A stretch of DNA of 64,000 nt from Kumtagia sp963820075 (GCA_963820075.1 CAWFYS010000004.1:124001-188000); one strand, 5' to 3'; positions 39,401 to 48,403 are shown, counted from the first letter of the stretch. Translations and numbers: made by a program. The notes: generated by a model from the sequence alone, not told the origin.

Positions 39401-42400
39401 AGCAGGCCGGTGCCGTTGGTGGCATTGAGGATGCCGGTGTTGAAGGTGATCGTGCCGGTGGCGTGGCCTCCCGCCACGCTCACCATCGCCCCGCCATTGG
39501 TCTTGGTGATGTTGCCGCCATAGGTGGACGACACGGTTCCGCCGCTGACATTGAAGGATGTGCCGGTTGCCCCGGTCATCGCGCCGGCGCCGAGAACGAC
39601 AGTGCCGGTGACGTTGGCCAGATTGACGTTGTTCGTGCCGCCGCCTGACGAGGTCGACCCGAGATTGATGTTGGCGGCGACCGTATCCAGAGTCAGAGCC
39701 GTACCGCCGGTCGAATTGACGGTGCGGGTGCCCGACGCCGCCACATTGAGCGTCTTGGCCACGGCGCCCGTGGCCGAAATGCCGGCGCCTGTCGTGGTGT
39801 CGATGGTCAGGCCGTTCGAGAAGGTGACGGCGCCGCCGGTCTGCGAAATGCCGGCCGCGGTCGTGGTGTCGATATTGGCGAGATTGGCGACGTTCAGCGT
39901 GCCGCTGGCCCAGCCGATGCCGCCGCCATTGCCAACCGCATCATTGTCGATCGTCACCGTGTTGAAGTTGAAAGTCGCTGTGTTGGTGTTGATGGCGGAT
40001 ATGCCGACGCCGGACGTGCCCGTGACGGTGGCGGCGCCGGTGACGGTGAACGTGCCGGCAACCGTGTCGAAGATGATGCCGCTGGCTCCGCCGGACGCGT
40101 TGATGCTGGCGAAGGTCATGTTGACCGTCAGCGGATCGAGGTTGGCGGCCACGCCGCTGGTGGTGTCGATGGCGCCGCCGGTGCTGGCAAGCGTGAAGCT
40201 TGTGGCAGGCGGACCCTTGGCGTCGACCAGCAGGCCGGTGCCGGCGTTGTTGGCGATGTTCAGCGTCGTGAAGTTCAGCGTGCCAATCGGGCTAAGCAAC
40301 ACGATACCGTCGCCCTGGACACGCGCGCCGGTCGTTCCCACCGTCAGAGTCCCGGCGTTGACCGCCTGGTCGCCGGCAGCGTCGCTCGCGTCGAAGTGGA
40401 CATTGTTGAACTGGACGCCGCCACCGGTGCCGCCGGTGACGAAATTGTCGGCGAAGGAGCGGATGGCGAGCGTGCTCGTCGTCGCCGTAAGGTTCTGGCC
40501 GCCGAACGCCGCGGCGGGCGCGGCGCCGCCTGCCTGAAGAATATTGCCGTCGACGGACAGGATCAGCGCGTCGGCCGCCGCGCCCGCTGTCGTGGAGATG
40601 TCGATGGCGCCGGCGTTGCTGGCAGTGATGGAACTGTTGCGGATGACGAATGTCGCAAGCTGATTGCCGCCCCACAGCACGCCGTCGCCGGTGCCGGTGT
40701 TGGTCATCACCACATTGTCGATGCCCGAGGTGATTCTTCCGCCCAGGTTCACGGTTGGAAGCAGCACCGTGCCGGCGGCGGCATTCGTTGTCAGCGTCGG
40801 CCGGATGGCCGTGAGGCCATCGGGCCGGTTGATCACCGTCGAGTTTTGGATGGTGGTGAAAGAGAAGCTTGCCGGCGCGCCGGCATTGGCATCGACGCCG
40901 AGCGCTGCCACGTCGATCGTCGCGGGGGAGCCGCTGCTGAACGAGATCAGCACCTGGCCGTCGTCGAGATTGAGTGAATTGGGGTTGGCGTCGCTGCCCT
41001 GGTGCGCCACAAGACCCATGTTGATGACGCCGTTCGCATCGGCGATCGGGTCGATCAGCACGATGACGTTGGCCGCCGAGCCTTCGGCGCCGCCGACGCT
41101 GCCCGGATTGACCAGCGAACCATCGCCATCTCCGTCCGGATCGACAAAGTAAAGCGAGACCGGGGCGAGGTTCGACGTGTCGCCGACAAAGGTGACGTCG
41201 TCGAAGTCGTAGCTTCCGGCGGCCGGCAGTGCGCCGGCCGTATCGATGATCCTGCCGTTTGCGAAGGTTTCGATCCGCGATTCGGCCGGCGACTGCCCGT
41301 CGCCGAACACCAGGTTCGCATTGGTGGCCGAAGAGACCAGCACGCCGCGCGCCACGTTGAGGATCGTCGAGGTCTGTCCGCCGGGAGCGGGATTGGTGTT
41401 GTTGAGATCCCCGAGCTGGATCAGGCCGGCGCCGGTCGTGCCGGTCATGTCTAGCCCAAGCGTGCCGACATTGCCGCCACCGTCCACATCGAAATCATTT
41501 GCCGTGATCGCGGCGTTGATTGCGGCGCCTGCGAGATCGAAACCAACGGCGTTGGCGGCGAGCCCGACCGTGAGGCTGGAGAAACTCAGCGCCGAACCGA
41601 GCGAGGTCGTGACGTCGACGCCGCGCGAGGTGATGCCCTGGAGGTTGACGGCGCCGAGATTGATCGCGCCGCCCGCGACCGCGGTGAGTGCGATGCCGGT
41701 CGTTGCGCCGCTGGCGCCGACGCCCGCGACGGTAAAGCCGCCGGCGCCGATTGACATTCCGGCGAGATCGAGCGCGGTGCCGGTGCCGGTATTTATGCTG
41801 TTGCCGGTTCCCGTGACGCTGATCGTGCCGCCGCCGCTGGCGGTGAAGCCCGCCCCGGACGTGGTCGCGACCTGCAGCCCGTTGTTGAAATTGATGATCG
41901 AGCCGGCATTGCCGGTCAGGACGATGGCCTGTGCGGTGGACGTGCTGGCATTGACCGGGCCGCCGAACGTGACGCTGCCTGCCGCCTTGCCGACGATCGA
42001 GACAGCCGTCGCGGCGCCGGTCTGGGCGATCGTCGAAGCCGCGTCGAACTCTATTGTTCCCGTGTGCCCGCCGACGACGCTGAATGCGGTGGAGCCGCCA
42101 TTGCCGTCGATGTCGGCGCCGAGGGCGTTGATGCCGATGCTGCCGCCGGAAATTGCAAGGGAGCGCAGCGTCGTGTCGGTGATGGTGGCCACGCCCGTCG
42201 CGTTGGCGAGCGCGAGGCCGCCGGCGCTCGCCCCGCTGAGCGTGCCGACGGTACTGGCATCGAGAGTGAGGTCGTTGACGCCGATGCCGGCGATCGCCGC
42301 GCCACCGGAGCCGTTCTGGACCACCACGCCGGAAATAATATTGTTGTTGTCGAGCGTGATGGTGTTTGCGCCGACGCCGGTAGTCGTCAGCGTCGGGGTT

Positions 42401-45400
42401 CCGGTTCCCGGATTGGCGATCGACCCCGATGTGATCCCGGTGAGCAGGAAATTGGGTGGCGCACCGCCGCCCAGGACGAGCGTATCGCCCGCAGCGAAGG
42501 AATAGAGCCGCTGGTTGGGATCGAGGTCGAGCGAGCCGACACCGCCCGGCTGCAGGGAGATGTCGATCGTGTCGTCGGTATCACCGGCGGCATTGACCAG
42601 GATGATGGCGTCGGCCGCACTCAGGGCGGCGGCGGCGATGGTGCCGGGGTGCTCCCTGGTGCCGTCGTCAATGCCATCGGCTGCATCGTCGACATAGTAA
42701 AGAGACAAGCCGACCGCCAGGTTCGAGGTATCGCCAACCAGTGTCGCGTCACGGAAATTATACCTGCCGTTCGGCGTCAAGACGCCGTCGATCACCAGGC
42801 CGCCCGTCGTCTGGATCAGGGACTCGGCCGGCACGGCGCCGTCGCCGAATGTGAACCCGTCGGTAGCGGCGTCTCCTAGGTTGGTCGAAGCCGAGAAACG
42901 AACGCCGTTGGCGACATTGGTGATGGTCGAAGACTGTCCCGCCGGATTGTCGTTGACGGCGTCGCCGAGCCGCACCAGGCCGGCGCCGGTTGTTGCGCTG
43001 AGATCGACGCCGAGCGTTCCGGCGAAACCGCCGCCATCGACGTCGAAATCGCCTGCGGAAATCGAGGTCCCCGCACCGACCACGGCTGTCGAAAGGTCGA
43101 GGCCGGTGGTGTTCACCGTGCCGAGGGCTATCTCCAGGCCGGCGAACCCGATATTGCCGTTGGCGCCTTCGATATCGACGCCGGCGGCGCCCGGATTGGT
43201 GATTGTCGTCTGTCCGCCGAACGTCAGCGCGCCGGTGCTGTTGCTGATGGAAATGCCGTCATCGGCACTATTGGTGACGCTGACGACGCCGAACGTGACT
43301 TCGCCGGCCGCATTGCTGACGGATATGCCGGCGTCGGCGGAGCCGGCGACCGAAACTGCGGCGGACACATTCACCGTCGCGCCAGCGCCGAGCGACGCGA
43401 TCGCCGCGCCGCCGCCGCCGGTCGCCGTCAGGTTGGTGCCGCTGAAGGTGATGGTGCCGCCGACTGGTGCCGTGGTCGCGCCGATGGCAAAAACTTGCCC
43501 GCCGCCGCTGGCGACGATATCGCCGGAGAAAGTGATATTGCCGGAGGTGCCGTCGATCGCCACGGCGGTGCCGGTGCTGGCGGTGATCGGCCCGGCAAAC
43601 GTGGCGGCGCCGCCGGTCATGGCATCGATGTCCACCGCATTCGCCGCGCTGTTCTGCGTGATCGTGCCGTCATATGTGACGGTCGGCGTCGAGCTGCCGA
43701 TTGAGAAAGCGACTCCGCTGGTGTTTGCGACCGAACCGGGGGCGCCGAAACCGAGCGTTCCGCTCGAATCGTTCAGGACCGCGATACCTGTGTTGCCGCC
43801 GGTAATGTCGAGATCGGCGAAACTGGCGGTGCCGTCGAAATTATTGGCGAGCAGGCCGGCATTCGTGCTGCCGGCGATCGTCGTGGTGCCGGTGAAGTTT
43901 ATCGTCGCGGCCGTGTTGGCCAAAACGATGCCGGCGCCGGAAGTATTCGTGATCGCCGTGGCACCGTTAACCGTCACACTGCCGGCTACCGTGTCGAGAT
44001 CGATGCCGTTTGTTCCACCGTCGTGGGTGATGGAGTTGAGCACCAATTCGGCTGTGACCGTGGCGAGCGCGAGGCCCCTGGCGCTGTTGCCGGAGATGGT
44101 TCCGCCGGTCGTCCTGAACGTAGCGCCGGCCGAAACGTCGATCCCGTCACCCGCATTGTTCAGGGCGTTGAGCGTCTGGAAATCATAGACGCCCGCGCCG
44201 GCGATCGTTACGCCGTCGGCGGCATTGCCGGAAAGCAGCGTCGTGCCTGTGAAACTGAAAAGCCCGCTGCTTGTGATCGACAGGCCGGAGCCGCCACTGA
44301 CGCTGGCGGCGAAATTCGACGCGCCGATATTGGTCGATGTGCCGGCAAACGACGCGCCATGCGCGCCGGCGCCGATGACGGCGACATTGGTGAGCGTGGC
44401 CCCGCTGATATTGTTGCCAAGGATGCCTATGCTGCCGCCGCTGATGACTAGGCCGCTAAGGGTCGCGCCGTTGCCGAGGGTAACAACGTTTCCCGAACCG
44501 GTGCCGGCGAGATTGATATCGGCGACGAACGTGCCGTCGCCAAGGGTGACAGTACCGCCGGCCGCGCCGCTGGTCAGCGTCGCCGCGCCACCTCCCGGAT
44601 CACCCTGGATCGCGCCATACCGGACATTCGTGCCGATGACGTTGAAGGGCACCCCGCCCAGCGAGAACTGGCGGCCGTTGCCGAAGGAGGCCAGCGTCTG
44701 TCCGTTGGCGAGCGTGAATCCATCGGCGTCGTCGATCGCAGCGCCGTCATTCACCAGGGCGAAAACCGCGTCGGCGGCGGTGTTGCCGTCGGCTGTCGCG
44801 ATCGTCGCGAGATCATCGACCGACGAACCGTCGCCGGCCCCGGTGGCGGCCGAACCGACGAAAATGACGTTGTTTGCCGCAAAGACCTGCGGGCCAATGA
44901 AAACGGTCGGCCCGAAAACGTAGGAACCACTGATCGGATTGAGGCCACGGACATCGATCGACGCGGACAATCCGGCGATCGTGCCGCCGCCGAAGGTGAA
45001 GTTCGCATTGGCCGTGTTTGCCGGCGAACCGGCCATGCCGAGCCGCACGCCGGTATCGACATTGGCTATCGCGCCGCCATTGGCGATTGTTATCAGGGCG
45101 CTCGATGTCGCGGAGAGGTCGATGCCGATGCTGCCGGCGGCAGCGGTGCCGAGAATGGTCACCGATTGCGCGGTGAAGGTGGTATTGCTGCCGGAGAAAT
45201 CGAGGCCGGTGGCGCCTGAGCCGAGGCCGGTGATGACGATCCCGCCGACAACCACGGGTCCGTTGGTACCGGCAAAGGTCATGCCGTCGCCCGGGTTGGT
45301 GATGGTGATGTCGGCAAGCCGGATTGATGCCGGCGCGTTGGAGAAGGCGATGGCCGGACCGCTTGTGTTCGAGATTGTCGTCGCGCCGGTGACCGTGAAG

Positions 45401-47220
45401 CTGCCGGCGACATCGTCGAGCACGATGCCGGAAGTGCCGCCGCTGTGGGTGATCGAGGTGAGCACGACATTGGCGTTGATCGGATCGATCTTGACGCCGA
45501 TGTCGCCATTGCCGGAAATGGTGCCGCCGGTAGTCGTGAAGCTGCCGCTTGTCGACGTTATTTCGATGCCGTCGTCGCCATTGTTCAGCGCATCGATAGT
45601 CTGGAAATTGTAGGTGCCGTTGCCGGTGATCGACAGGCCGTCAACCGCATTCCCGGAAAGCAGCGTCGTCCCGGTGAAATTGTAGGTGCCGTCGCCGACG
45701 ATCGAAAGCCCCGAACCACCATTGCCGGCCGCGGTGAAGTTCGACGCGGTGATGCCGGAGGATGTGCCGGTGAAAGAGGCACCGTTGCCTCCTGCCCCGG
45801 CCACCGTGACGTTGGTCAGCGTCGCGCCGTTGATGTTGTTGCCCAGGATGCCGGCGCCGCCGCCGGTGATCGTGATACTCTGCAGCGTATTGCCACTTCC
45901 GAGGGTGAGAACCGGACTGGCCGGGCTGGTTCCCTGGATCGTGCCGTCGCTGCCGCCGAGAGCAAACGATCGTGTCGTGCCGTCGAGCAAGAGGGCCTGG
46001 ACCGACTGTCCTCCGCCGATGACGGTCTCGCCATTGGACAGCGTCACGCCGCCCGTCAAAAGGTTGCCTCTCCCTCCGAGGGCCACGACGAAGCCGGGCC
46101 CCGCCCTGGCGACAGCATCGTCGAGGGTGGTCGGATCGCCGAGCGTACCGAGACCGAGCGAGTTCTCGCCGTCGGCGAAGAAGAAGAGGCCGAATTCCTG
46201 GCCGGCGAGGTTGCGGGCGCTTCGGGTGAACGTCGAGGTCGTCTCGTCATTATCAACGCGAACGCCGATATCGCCTCGCACCCGGTCGTTGGCGCGTTTG
46301 CGCAAGCCCTCGCTGACATTGTAGATGGGTTCGCGCCCGCCTTCCCTGGGGGCTGCTTGTTCGCCGAGCGGAATTGTCAGCCGGGCGAAGCCGACGAGAG
46401 TGGTGTCGTAGACATTGTCGTAGCGCACTTCGCCGCCAAGGGTGACCGAAGCGCCTTTGTTGAAGACGTCGCGGATCTCGTATTCGAGACCGGCTTTTGC
46501 GCCAGTGATGCTGTCGGCGATATTGTCGGCATCCTCGAAGTGATAGCCGCCGACGCTCAACCGCAGCGAATGGTCCTTCGGGAGTTCGAGCGGGGCCTGC
46601 ACGCCGACCTCGCCCTCGATACCCCAGGATGCGTAGTCGCGGCTGTCCGTGACGGAGATCTGCTCCAGCAGCTGGTTGCCGACGAGCGAAAGGCTGGACG
46701 TTGCGCTCGACGTCTCCTGCGATTGAGCGCCGAACGGCAGGTTCACATTCACATGGGCGTCGAAATTCGTTGCAATCGCCTCGACCCCGAGCGTGACTCC
46801 GGTGAACTGGTGCCCATCGAACCGCTCGACGTCGAGATAGGCATAGCCGCCGAGCATAAGGTCGGGATTGATGATTCGGCGCAGGCCGATGCCGAGGTTG
46901 CCGCCGGTACCTTCGGAAAAGTCATAGTTCAGCCGCAGGTCGAGGAAGATAACCGAATCAACCGTCTGCGTGAGCGGAATAAAACCTTCGAGGGACGAGT
47001 AGGCGCCTTGCTCGTCGCCGCTGATGATTGCCCGCACCTGGGGTTGCCAGAGCGCGTCCTGTGCCTGCGCGGCACCGGAACCGGCAAGGGCGATTGTGGA
47101 CAGGGCAGAAGTCTTCCAGAGACGTCGCGAGAAATCGCTCCAGTGGGAGCACAACCGATGTCTCCCACCCAATGCGACTGCATTCGACAAACTCTGGCGA
47201 GTTGATATCGCCAAATTCAT
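36421..47220 (-). CDS. Giant inverse-autotransporter-like surface protein with a C-terminal metzincin-type motif
   Basis: A single intact frame of 3,599 residues. Residues 1-54 are a long signal peptide (ending SGAAQAQD). Residues about 58-288 form an inverse-autotransporter barrel like intimin/invasin: NLGIGLRRIINPDLMLGGYA, YLDVERFDGHQFTGVTLGVE, and the closing strand VGFARLTIPLGEQ. From about 344 to 3,480 come Gly/Thr/Asn/Ser-rich repeats suggesting a right-handed beta-helix, in four super-modules each opened by a segment like SLYFVDPDGDGDGSL (near residues 344, 780, 1500 and 2020). The last 115 residues resemble metzincin domains at the ends of large repeat proteins: ATFEIADLGSNYLGLADG, GHGWFVDTTP, then HELGHVLGYGD (3549-3559, HExxHxxGxxD) and a plausible Met-turn at Met3570 in STPMHGWLRTG. 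Barrel-first topology would put this end at the outer tip. Downstream are the tail-collar genes. Barrel confidence is high; protease activity is inference. Confidence 0.88.
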   Translation of the reverse strand: MNLAISTRQSLSNAVALGGRHRLCSHWSDFSRRLWKTSALSTIALAGSGAAQAQDALWQPQVRAIISGDEQGAYSSLEGFIPLTQTVDSVIFLDLRLNYDFSEGTGGNLGIGLRRIINPDLMLGGYAYLDVERFDGHQFTGVTLGVEAIATNFDAHVNVNLPFGAQSQETSSATSSLSLVGNQLLEQISVTDSRDYASWGIEGEVGVQAPLELPKDHSLRLSVGGYHFEDADNIADSITGAKAGLEYEIRDVFNKGASVTLGGEVRYDNVYDTTLVGFARLTIPLGEQAAPREGGREPIYNVSEGLRKRANDRVRGDIGVRVDNDETTSTFTRSARNLAGQEFGLFFFADGENSLGLGTLGDPTTLDDAVARAGPGFVVALGGRGNLLTGGVTLSNGETVIGGGQSVQALLLDGTTRSFALGGSDGTIQGTSPASPVLTLGSGNTLQSITITGGGAGILGNNINGATLTNVTVAGAGGNGASFTGTSSGITASNFTAAGNGGSGLSIVGDGTYNFTGTTLLSGNAVDGLSITGNGTYNFQTIDALNNGDDGIEITSTSGSFTTTGGTISGNGDIGVKIDPINANVVLTSITHSGGTSGIVLDDVAGSFTVTGATTISNTSGPAIAFSNAPASIRLADITITNPGDGMTFAGTNGPVVVGGIVITGLGSGATGLDFSGSNTTFTAQSVTILGTAAAGSIGIDLSATSSALITIANGGAIANVDTGVRLGMAGSPANTANANFTFGGGTIAGLSASIDVRGLNPISGSYVFGPTVFIGPQVFAANNVIFVGSAATGAGDGSSVDDLATIATADGNTAADAVFALVNDGAAIDDADGFTLANGQTLASFGNGRQFSLGGVPFNVIGTNVRYGAIQGDPGGGAATLTSGAAGGTVTLGDGTFVADINLAGTGSGNVVTLGNGATLSGLVISGGSIGILGNNISGATLTNVAVIGAGAHGASFAGTSTNIGASNFAASVSGGSGLSITSSGLFSFTGTTLLSGNAADGVTIAGAGVYDFQTLNALNNAGDGIDVSAGATFRTTGGTISGNSARGLALATVTAELVLNSITHDGGTNGIDLDTVAGSVTVNGATAITNTSGAGIVLANTAATINFTGTTTIAGSTNAGLLANNFDGTASFADLDITGGNTGIAVLNDSSGTLGFGAPGSVANTSGVAFSIGSSTPTVTYDGTITQNSAANAVDIDAMTGGAATFAGPITASTGTAVAIDGTSGNITFSGDIVASGGGQVFAIGATTAPVGGTITFSGTNLTATGGGGAAIASLGAGATVNVSAAVSVAGSADAGISVSNAAGEVTFGVVSVTNSADDGISISNSTGALTFGGQTTITNPGAAGVDIEGANGNIGFAGLEIALGTVNTTGLDLSTAVVGAGTSISAGDFDVDGGGFAGTLGVDLSATTGAGLVRLGDAVNDNPAGQSSTITNVANGVRFSASTNLGDAATDGFTFGDGAVPAESLIQTTGGLVIDGVLTPNGRYNFRDATLVGDTSNLAVGLSLYYVDDAADGIDDGTREHPGTIAAAALSAADAIILVNAAGDTDDTIDISLQPGGVGSLDLDPNQRLYSFAAGDTLVLGGGAPPNFLLTGITSGSIANPGTGTPTLTTTGVGANTITLDNNNIISGVVVQNGSGGAAIAGIGVNDLTLDASTVGTLSGASAGGLALANATGVATITDTTLRSLAISGGSIGINALGADIDGNGGSTAFSVVGGHTGTIEFDAASTIAQTGAATAVSIVGKAAGSVTFGGPVNASTSTAQAIVLTGNAGSIINFNNGLQVATTSGAGFTASGGGTISVTGTGNSINTGTGTALDLAGMSIGAGGFTVAGVGASGATTGIALTAVAGGAINLGAVNLQGITSRGVDVTTSLGSALSFSSLTVGLAANAVGFDLAGAAINAAITANDFDVDGGGNVGTLGLDMTGTTGAGLIQLGDLNNTNPAPGGQTSTILNVARGVLVSSATNANLVFGDGQSPAESRIETFANGRIIDTAGALPAAGSYDFDDVTFVGDTSNLAPVSLYFVDPDGDGDGSLVNPGSVGGAEGSAANVIVLIDPIADANGVINMGLVAHQGSDANPNSLNLDDGQVLISFSSGSPATIDVAALGVDANAGAPASFSFTTIQNSTVINRPDGLTAIRPTLTTNAAAGTVLLPTVNLGGRITSGIDNVVMTNTGTGDGVLWGGNQLATFVIRNSSITASNAGAIDISTTAGAAADALILSVDGNILQAGGAAPAAAFGGQNLTATTSTLAIRSFADNFVTGGTGGGVQFNNVHFDASDAAGDQAVNAGTLTVGTTGARVQGDGIVLLSPIGTLNFTTLNIANNAGTGLLVDAKGPPATSFTLASTGGAIDTTSGVAANLDPLTVNMTFASINASGGASGIIFDTVAGTFTVTGAATVTGTSGVGISAINTNTATFNFNTVTIDNDAVGNGGGIGWASGTLNVANLANIDTTTAAGISQTGGAVTFSNGLTIDTTTGAGISATGAVAKTLNVAASGTRTVNSTGGTALTLDTVAANINLGSTSSGGGTNNVNLANVTGTVVLGAGAMTGATGTSFNVSGGTVSSTYGGNITKTNGGAMVSVAGGHATGTITFNTGILNATNGTGLLFNNADGTYNFNGTTTLNGSGASIDIMNGSAGTFVFGTGTTISGQTGPAFNVMGSTASVTYSGNITKANDFTMVNVVNHTTGTITFQTGTLSATNGIGLQFNNADGTYNFNGTTTLNGGDAGIDITNGSAGTFAFGTGTTITSPTGDAFNVAGGTARVTYSGNITKTNTGAMVNVTGNHTTGTITFQTGTLSATNGTGLQFSNADGTYNFNGTTTLNGGDAGIDIIGGSQGTFTFAANTTITNPSGVGFNVDGDSALTSGNITFNGTVSKNNAGALINIQERTSGTVAFNGNLSATGTAGGIAVTSNTGGTVNFAGATKTLTTGAGTAVNLATNTGATINFTGGGLAINTTSGVGFNATGGGTVSVTGSSNTITSGTGAALNVASTAIGAAGLTFQSIATNGAASGIVLSNTGSNGLTVTGTDGADTGTIADAGTGGTITNTTGSGVSLTNASNVSLGGMIVSNSGTHGISVSGGSNLTLTGTQVTNAGNADEEHGLSIVNTTGTIALNQVTFNGAAEDLVNVQTTGSLILNVGNGSQFSFPAAIGANAGNAFELLPGGGGSITASITDSFFDDIRGASVVLGATTLGASGTQSLTFSNNDIDVTLAGRASGIEVSGQEATTTSIAIQNNNFSGAGGNGVINIDTNDSATTTGTIINNIIATPPGIGINVAVDEAGTSRIRIDGNTITNSGGDGILTVNFGGVGVSTMDMIITNNTVNGNGLDSAQSFLGGIVFVGFEDNSRIVMRGNSVTGTLPDTDGRTDYWVEEVGGTTIFEEVPNTAATTLDAAYLRSINVNAGAASVTIFGTIDLSNGVAIPQPLLAAPGGVEAAGEDSRGDALTGAALENIAAAAIRRLAASGLTDEQLAALNAATFEIADLGSNYLGLADGSNIRIDDDGAGHGWFVDTTPQGDEEFARRTDETQLLADESQAPAGRYDLLTTVMHELGHVLGYGDTYAADQGSTPMHGWLRTGERRLPNVVYTPQGEHYSAYDPE
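38600..39545 (-). repeat. Tandem repeats of about 300 bp inside the giant surface gene
   Basis: Three and a part copies of a unit of 297-300 bp (99-100 residues). A shared core coding for NADGTYNFNGTTTLNG recurs at about 38770, 39070 and 39370, with intervening VTYSGNITK and HTTGTITFQTGTLSATNG. Spacings of the same 7-mer (starts 38754, 39054, 39351) are 300 and 297 bp, so all copies stay in frame. Near identity of the copies suggests recent duplication or ongoing homogenisation. Confidence 0.85.
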
Positions 47221-47468
47221 GCTTTTGCCTCAGTCCCCATAGACGTCCACGAAGCACAGCAATTATAATTTATCACCGATCGTTACTATGCGGTGGTAGT
47301 TCGTGCAGTGAACCCCGCATAAGTCCCAACAAGTGACAATATGGCAACAGTTTGAGAGGGGTAATCGTGCAGAAGATGTTCGGGTGCCGGCGATTGTCTT
47401 TCCTGTGCAGGATGATCGCGATATCGGCGCGGCCGCGATGCGAGGGGAGCATCGCCTGGGAGAGTTCA

Positions 47469-48014
47469 ATGAATATTCGCAAGACCGCACTGATTGCTTT
47501 TTTCCTGCTGACCAGTACGGGCGTGGGAGTTGCAACGGCGCAGGATGCGCCGAAGCCGGCGGCTCCGGCGGCCGAGGCGCCGGCGGAGCAAAGGCCGGCC
47601 AATGCGTGGAGCGTGAGCTGCGCGAGCGCAGCCAATGCCACGGCGCTGGAATGCCAGATGTCGCAAAACCTGACCGAGTCGAAAACCGGCCAGCGCGTGC
47701 TCACCGTGACGATCCGCAAACAGTCCAAGGACGGCGCGCTGGCCATGCTTCTGGCTCTTCCTCATGGGCTGTTCATCCCGGCCGGTGCCAGCTACCAGAT
47801 CGACGAGGGGGAGAAGAAAACCGCCGCCATCCAGACCAGCGACCAGAACGGCGCCTATGCCGCTGTTCCGCTCAGCGCGGATCTCGTCAGAATACTGAAG
47901 GCCGGCACGAACCTGAACATCGGGATGGAATCGGTTACTCGAAGCGCTGTCACAATCCCGGTTTCGCTTAACGGCTTCTCCGCCGCGATCGACAAGCTCG
48001 ACGCCATCAATTAG
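47469..48014 (+). CDS. Invasion-associated locus B (IalB) family protein
   Basis: A 181-residue secreted protein of the IalB family, first described in Bartonella, where it contributes to erythrocyte invasion. It starts MNIRKTALIAFFLLTSTGVG with a Sec signal peptide ending ATAQ, then a Pro/Ala/Glu-rich linker (APKPAAPAAEAPAEQRP) and the domain NAWSVSCASAANATALECQM, with KTGQRVLTVTIRKQ and LPHGLFIPAGASYQIDEG. Homologues are widespread in Rhizobiales, so the name should not be read as proof of invasion. It diverges from the giant surface gene across 248 nt and is followed 8 nt later by the next gene. Confidence 0.9.
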   Translation: MNIRKTALIAFFLLTSTGVGVATAQDAPKPAAPAAEAPAEQRPANAWSVSCASAANATALECQMSQNLTESKTGQRVLTVTIRKQSKDGALAMLLALPHGLFIPAGASYQIDEGEKKTAAIQTSDQNGAYAAVPLSADLVRILKAGTNLNIGMESVTRSAVTIPVSLNGFSAAIDKLDAIN

Positions 48015-48022
48015 GCGGAGCA

Positions 48023-48403
48023 GTGAAGCAAACCGGCAAAGTATACCGCGAAAAGAGCCTTTCGCTCGACGGCAAGCATTTCGAGGATTGCCTGTTCGAT
48101 CGTTGCAGGCTCGACTATGCGGGCGATATTCCTCCGGTCCTTACAAATTGTTCGTTCGAGAACTGCGAATTCTCCTTCTCCGGCAAAGCCGCCTATACGC
48201 TGGCCTTTCTAAGCGGCATGCATAGCGGAGGTTTTTCGGCGATCGTCGAGCGGACGTTTCAAGGGATACGGGACGGCGCGTTCATGAGCGTGCCGGTTCA
48301 GGATATGAATCCGCGAAAAGCTCCGGCTCGGCCGGCTGATGCGCATCCACTGTCCTTCAGGATTCCAAGAATCGTCAAGGTTCCAAAACGACGCCTGGAC
48401 TAA
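48023..48403 (+). CDS. Pentapeptide-like hypothetical protein
   Basis: A 126-residue protein starting at a GTG (48023), 8 nt after the ialB stop, so probably cotranscribed. It shows pentapeptide-like spacing of phenylalanine and cysteine (KHFEDCLFDRCRLDYAG, then LTNCSFENCEFSFSGKAA), then YTLAFLSGMHSGGF and a basic C-terminus (PRIVKVPKRRLD). The GG-AF start is not a signal peptide. I recall related small proteins in Alphaproteobacteria with a similar layout, without known function. Confidence 0.6.
   Translation: MKQTGKVYREKSLSLDGKHFEDCLFDRCRLDYAGDIPPVLTNCSFENCEFSFSGKAAYTLAFLSGMHSGGFSAIVERTFQGIRDGAFMSVPVQDMNPRKAPARPADAHPLSFRIPRIVKVPKRRLD

Noticed and set aside
38600..39545. Regular spaced repeats as a CRISPR array
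   Set aside because: Units are about 300 bp, nearly identical throughout and in frame within a protein gene; there are no short repeats with variable spacers and no cas genes.
36445..39648. Long plus-strand open frames (over 1,000 codons) opposite the giant surface gene
   Set aside because: They mirror a repetitive GC-rich minus-strand gene, are rich in Arg/Ala/Asp/Val with no family resemblance, and lack ribosome sites; the minus frame has signal peptide, barrel and zinc motif.
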